Origin: Nitrospira sp.
GTDB taxonomy: Bacteria; Nitrospirota; Nitrospiria; Nitrospirales; Nitrospiraceae
NCBI GenBank assembly: GCA_022226955.1
Contig: CP092079.1
Location: forward strand, 3,374,790-3,438,789
DNA length: 64,000 nucleotides
Direction: 5' to 3'
Below are positions 63,952 through 64,000 of the stretch, one piece after another; position 1 is the first letter of the stretch; the number at the start of each line of letters is the position of its first letter. A program made the position numbers and the translations under genes. The notes below the pieces were generated by a model that worked only from the letters and a program-made list of their open reading frames with translations, had not been told where the DNA came from and made no database searches.

Positions 63952-64000
63952 GTGAGGTTCCTCGCCGATGAGAGTTGTGACTTCTCGGTTGTTCGAACGC
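63952..64000 (+). CDS. DUF5615 PIN-like toxin, 5' part only
   Basis: GTG 63952 opens a frame reading RFLADESCDFSVVRT, the signature start of DUF5615 (MRFLADENxxxxVVRxL). The gene continues beyond the window edge. It is the expected toxin partner of the DUF433 gene. Confidence 0.75.
   Translation, partial: MRFLADESCDFSVVRT

Overview
The window is a gene-dense, GC-rich bacterial chromosome segment. It has short spacers, many 4-base ATGA start/stop overlaps, a complete Gram-negative cytochrome c maturation (system I) operon, several lipoproteins with lipoboxes and a type I secretion locus. Gene content and style fit a Nitrospirota/Nitrospira-like genome best, but that is an inference; no rRNA or other clade marker is present.

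Layout. 0.1-15 kb: a type I secretion locus with a secreted beta-propeller-like protein, a 2862-residue RTX protein with a lipase-like N-terminus, a HlyB-type ABC exporter, a HlyD-type adaptor, and a TolC-type gene that is visibly decayed. 15-19.4 kb: a tandem duplication (offset exactly 2584 bp) of the tolC tail, a ~370-nt leader and a seven-repeat FG-GAP lipoprotein gene, with the wreck of an IS200-like (RAYT) transposase between the copies. 19.6-29.4 kb: HDOD protein, secreted protein, DUF72 protein, 4-alpha-glucanotransferase, an NtrB/NtrC-like two-component pair, a small lipoprotein, an orphan RAM-domain protein and a DpnII/MboI-like nuclease-fold protein that has lost its catalytic residues. 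29.5-35.8 kb: a 2079-residue hybrid sensor (pseudokinase fragment, AAA ATPase, GAF, histidine kinase, two receivers, Hpt). 36-38.6 kb: coiled-coil protein, tRNA-Arg(CCT), DUF4832-type lipoprotein. 38.8-45.8 kb: ccmABCDEFGHI. 46-50.6 kb: Gld-like ABC cassette (ATPase, permease, GldG-like, DUF4340). 50.9-58.6 kb: lipoprotein, RlpA-like protein, two HEAT-repeat proteins, alpha-glucan phosphorylase and unknown proteins. 58.7-64 kb: a toxin island with brnT/brnA, a frameshifted small gene, two miniature Rhs-core toxin cassettes each followed by a candidate immunity gene, two Rhs N-terminal fragments, and a DUF433/DUF5615 pair with a palindromic operator candidate, cut by the window end.

How it fits together. 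The left end is secretion plus surface proteins and has undergone duplication and decay. The centre is housekeeping (heme delivery for c-type cytochromes, glucan metabolism, envelope maintenance). The right end is a conflict island. The most unusual items are the signal-peptide-tagged Rhs mini-cassettes, the structured leader shared by the FG-GAP genes (one compensatory base-pair change between copies), the catalytically dead nuclease-fold protein, and a brnT toxin frame with no normal start codon.
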